The position numbers were made by a program, and so were the translations under genes. Of a stretch of DNA of 64,000 nt, positions 61,751-64,000 are shown piece after piece. The stretch is taken from contig NZ_OY776414.1 of assembly GCF_963675585.1 (NCBI RefSeq), positions 3,203,001 through 3,267,000 on the forward strand. Direction: 5' to 3'. Each line of letters opens with the position of its first letter. Within the stretch, counting starts at the first letter, position 1. Origin of the DNA: an uncultured Draconibacterium sp. GTDB taxonomy: Bacteria > Bacteroidota > Bacteroidia > Bacteroidales > Prolixibacteraceae. The notes below the pieces were generated by a model. The model ran no database searches, was not told the origin of the DNA, and saw only the letters and a program-made list of their open reading frames with translations.

Positions 61751-64000
61751 TAGAACGTGAAGTTATAAGTTAATGAAGGTACCGGAATTCCGATTACCGA
61801 TAATTTGTACATCGAATACCTGCGGTAGTTGTTTGCCTCGCCCGGAACTGCCTTTTTGTAATAAACCGAATACGGATTATTTCTGCCGTAGACGTTATAA
61901 ATGGCTAAGGTCCAACTTCCTTTCCACATTCGTTTTTTTCGCAGATTCTGGTCGAAAGTTAGCGACAAATCCAGTCGGTTATACGATGGCATCCGGTATT
62001 TATTTCGCTCGGAATAGTACACCAGTAGTTCGCCGGCATAACGGTATTTTGTTTCGGGCAAAGTAGTTGGTCGTCCTGATATGTAAACAAAATTTCCGGA
62101 GAGACGCCATCTGCGACTAATGTTGTAAGTAGCAGTTGCCGAAAAGTCGTGTGGCTTGTCGTAAATGGAAGGATAGTAATCGCCTTCCCAAAAGTTTTCT
62201 TCATCAAACTCGCTTTCGTTTTTACGCATGGTTCTTGAATACACATAGCTGGCATACCCCGTTAAACGGCCAAAAGTTTTTTTAGCGCTGAGCTCAACTC
62301 CATACGAATATCCTTTGGTTGGAATTAAAGCGGTTTCAATGTGATCGTTCATAATCAGCTGTGCGCCGTTTTTGTATTCAATTAAATTCTGAAGATTTTT
62401 GTAATAGAGCTCCACCGACAGATCCATATTTTCGATCCACGAATTATTTTCGAGCCCAAAAGCAATTTGATCGCAGAGCAAAGGTTCCAGGTGGTAATCT
62501 GCAGCTTTCCATGTTTCGGCCGGCGAGATTACAGCATTGTTGCTCATTTGAAATACATTTTGACGTGTTCGCTGGTAACTTACTTTTATCGAAGTATTTA
62601 AATTTAAATCGTAGTTAAATGCCAATCTTGGCTCGAATCCGCCATAAGAAGCGGAAACTTCGTTGGCACCAAACAACAACGAATCAATAACCGTTTCTGG
62701 GGCTTTGGGTTTGTCCGGATCGTACAAATAAACTACCGGTGTGCCAATGTTGCTAAAATGACTGTATCGTACTCCGGCCACCACCGAGAACTGGGGAAGA
62801 ATTTGAAATTCGTCGCTTACAAAAACGGCCCATTCCAACAGCTTTTCCTTGTTCATTTTCCGTGGAACAATAACCGTAACATCGTCGGTCGGAACAATTT
62901 CTCCGGGATTAATTTCATTGTAAACCACCTTTGTCCCGGCTTCCACAATGTGTCTCGACTCGGGATGCCATTTAAAATTATAAGCGCCCGAACTGTATTC
63001 AAGATTATTGTCGAGGTAATAGGCTTCGTATGGTTTTCCGTTGGCGTAATCGGTTAAACGGTAGTTGTAATTGCTATACGATAAATCCAATTCGCCATAT
63101 ACTTTTTCGGCCCAACGCGAATTTAATTTTAAGTTGCCCATTGTATTTCCATACTCAGTAACCGATTGCGAGCTTGTACTAAACTCATCGTTACTTGAAT
63201 AGCCCATCAAACTAATTTTATTGTGCTGATTAAATTTATAGGTTGCTTTCCCCGAAACATCGTAAAAATGCGTAACACTTTGATTTAAATCGGTATTTGG
63301 AAGCTTTTTTAAAATCCAGTCGGTGTAGGAACTACGGCCGCCTGCAATTACAGTTAGCTTTTTGTTTTTTGTAAGCGGCCCGTCAATTGTTAAACGCGAA
63401 TTAATAACGCCAATACCTCCGTATAATTTTAGCGTTTCGTTGTTGCCTTCTTTAAAATCAACCTCCATCACCGATGAAACGCGTTCGCCGTAACGTGCAG
63501 GCATTCCTCCTTTAAACAATCGGACATCTTCAACCACGTCGGGATTAATCAAGGACAAAAAGCCAAAAAGATGCGAGGAATTAAAAACCGGGCTTCCGTT
63601 TATTAATATCAGGTTTTGATCGGTATTACCACCACGCACGTTAAACCCGGATGAAAGTTCGCTCACGGTTTGTACACCTGCAAGCATTGTTAAACCTTTT
63701 AAAACATCAACCTCGCCCATTAAAGCCGGAAGTTGTTTCATTTCTTTCCCGCTCATTTGAACCATACTCATTTGGGCACGCGGCAAATCGGTTTCTTTTC
63801 CCAGTACTGTTACTTCTTCAATACTATGGCTTTCTTCAAAAAGTTGAAAATCGGCAAAACCATTTTCGATGAGTTTAATTTTTAAACCCGAACTCTCGAA
63901 ACCGATAAATGAAATATCTAAAAGATGCTCTCCTGTTGGAATATCAATTTCAAATTCGCCGTTGCTCCCCGATGTTGTTCCTTTTTGTAGTTTATTATTA
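61750..64000 (-). CDS. TonB-dependent receptor (5' end beyond window)
   Basis: The frame runs off the right edge, so at least 750 residues are present and the signal peptide is missing. A carboxypeptidase-like regulatory domain (TGEHLLDISFIGFE, near 63900) is followed by a linker with VTVLGKETDL and a plug (LPALMGEVDVLKGLTMLAGVQTVSELSSGFNVRGGNTDQNLILINGSPVFNSSHLFGFLS, quoted in parts), then a barrel ending VPSLTYNFTF. Unlike SusC it has no STN domain visible here and is paired with DUF4249. Substrate unknown. Confidence 0.92.
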   Translation of the reverse strand, partial: NNKLQKGTTSGSNGEFEIDIPTGEHLLDISFIGFESSGLKIKLIENGFADFQLFEESHSIEEVTVLGKETDLPRAQMSMVQMSGKEMKQLPALMGEVDVLKGLTMLAGVQTVSELSSGFNVRGGNTDQNLILINGSPVFNSSHLFGFLSLINPDVVEDVRLFKGGMPARYGERVSSVMEVDFKEGNNETLKLYGGIGVINSRLTIDGPLTKNKKLTVIAGGRSSYTDWILKKLPNTDLNQSVTHFYDVSGKATYKFNQHNKISLMGYSSNDEFSTSSQSVTEYGNTMGNLKLNSRWAEKVYGELDLSYSNYNYRLTDYANGKPYEAYYLDNNLEYSSGAYNFKWHPESRHIVEAGTKVVYNEINPGEIVPTDDVTVIVPRKMNKEKLLEWAVFVSDEFQILPQFSVVAGVRYSHFSNIGTPVVYLYDPDKPKAPETVIDSLLFGANEVSASYGGFEPRLAFNYDLNLNTSIKVSYQRTRQNVFQMSNNAVISPAETWKAADYHLEPLLCDQIAFGLENNSWIENMDLSVELYYKNLQNLIEYKNGAQLIMNDHIETALIPTKGYSYGVELSAKKTFGRLTGYASYVYSRTMRKNESEFDEENFWEGDYYPSIYDKPHDFSATATYNISRRWRLSGNFVYISGRPTTLPETKYRYAGELLVYYSERNKYRMPSYNRLDLSLTFDQNLRKKRMWKGSWTLAIYNVYGRNNPYSVYYKKAVPGEANNYRRYSMYKLSVIGIPVPSLTYNFTF

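Noticed and set aside
1-64000. tRNA, rRNA, insertion sequence, integrase, phage or plasmid genes
   Set aside because: None seen on reading both strands; no transposase-like protein or terminal repeats with target duplications.

Overview
The window is a chromosomal stretch of a Bacteroidota (Bacteroidetes) bacterium, most likely an environmental or marine Bacteroidales/Marinilabiliales-type organism; the exact genus is not determinable from the sequence alone. The evidence is a SusC/SusD pair with its own ECF sigma factor and FecR anti-sigma factor, several TonB-dependent receptors, a type IX secretion (T9SS) sorting domain, families largely confined to Bacteroidota (DUF4249, PCMD, DUF3667), low GC with AT-rich spacers, and promoters matching the Bacteroidota pattern TTTG-N19/20-TAnnTTTG. 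No rRNA, tRNA, CRISPR array, insertion sequence, integrase or phage gene was seen.

Layout. 1-7.1 kb: a small polysaccharide-utilisation-type locus on the minus strand (sigma factor, FecR, SusC, SusD, start of a GH30 glycosidase cut by the window edge). 7.4-12.7 kb: a secreted PQQ-type beta-propeller, an outer-membrane barrel, and a lone TonB-dependent receptor behind a well-formed TPP riboswitch, hence a probable thiamine-compound importer. 12.8-19.1 kb: an FkbO/Hyg5-like chorismatase homologue, then a tightly packed minus-strand run (T9SS subtilase, xseA, xseB, DUF2007, deoC) and a MORN-repeat protein. 19.2-26.4 kb: a TPR sensor histidine kinase broken by one in-frame stop, a PIG-L deacetylase, a divergent dps/oxyR-like pair, a small twin-arginine-leader protein, and dnaK. 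26.6-31.4 kb: two related outer-membrane proteins flanking a DUF5009 membrane acyltransferase and a MntA/HepT toxin-antitoxin pair.

31.5-46.2 kb is mainly housekeeping: panB, an RluA-family pseudouridine synthase, cdd, a LysM glucosaminidase, an ECF sigma factor, tyrS, a Wzz-like/O-antigen ligase pair, fmt, CvpA, a GH3-family protein and a deoxynucleoside kinase. 46.3-55.4 kb: a PfkB kinase, a barrel protein, a PCMD lipoprotein, a nucleoside kinase frameshifted inside its P-loop, two short tandem-repeat tracts, uvrA and a lytic transglycosylase. 55.5-64 kb: a minus-strand operon of cell-envelope proteins (TonB-dependent receptor, DUF4249 lipoprotein, MG2-like secreted protein, three poorly characterised exported proteins, LVIVD-repeat lipoprotein), probably an uncharacterised outer-membrane assembly.

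The most interesting signals are the riboswitch-controlled receptor, the two broken genes (one a stop, one a homopolymer frameshift in a catalytic motif), the chorismatase homologue, the intact MntA/HepT pair between two paralogous membrane-protein genes, and the DUF4249/MG2/LVIVD operon. I did not find a clearly new defence or mobile system. All functional calls are from sequence reading; no database search was run.
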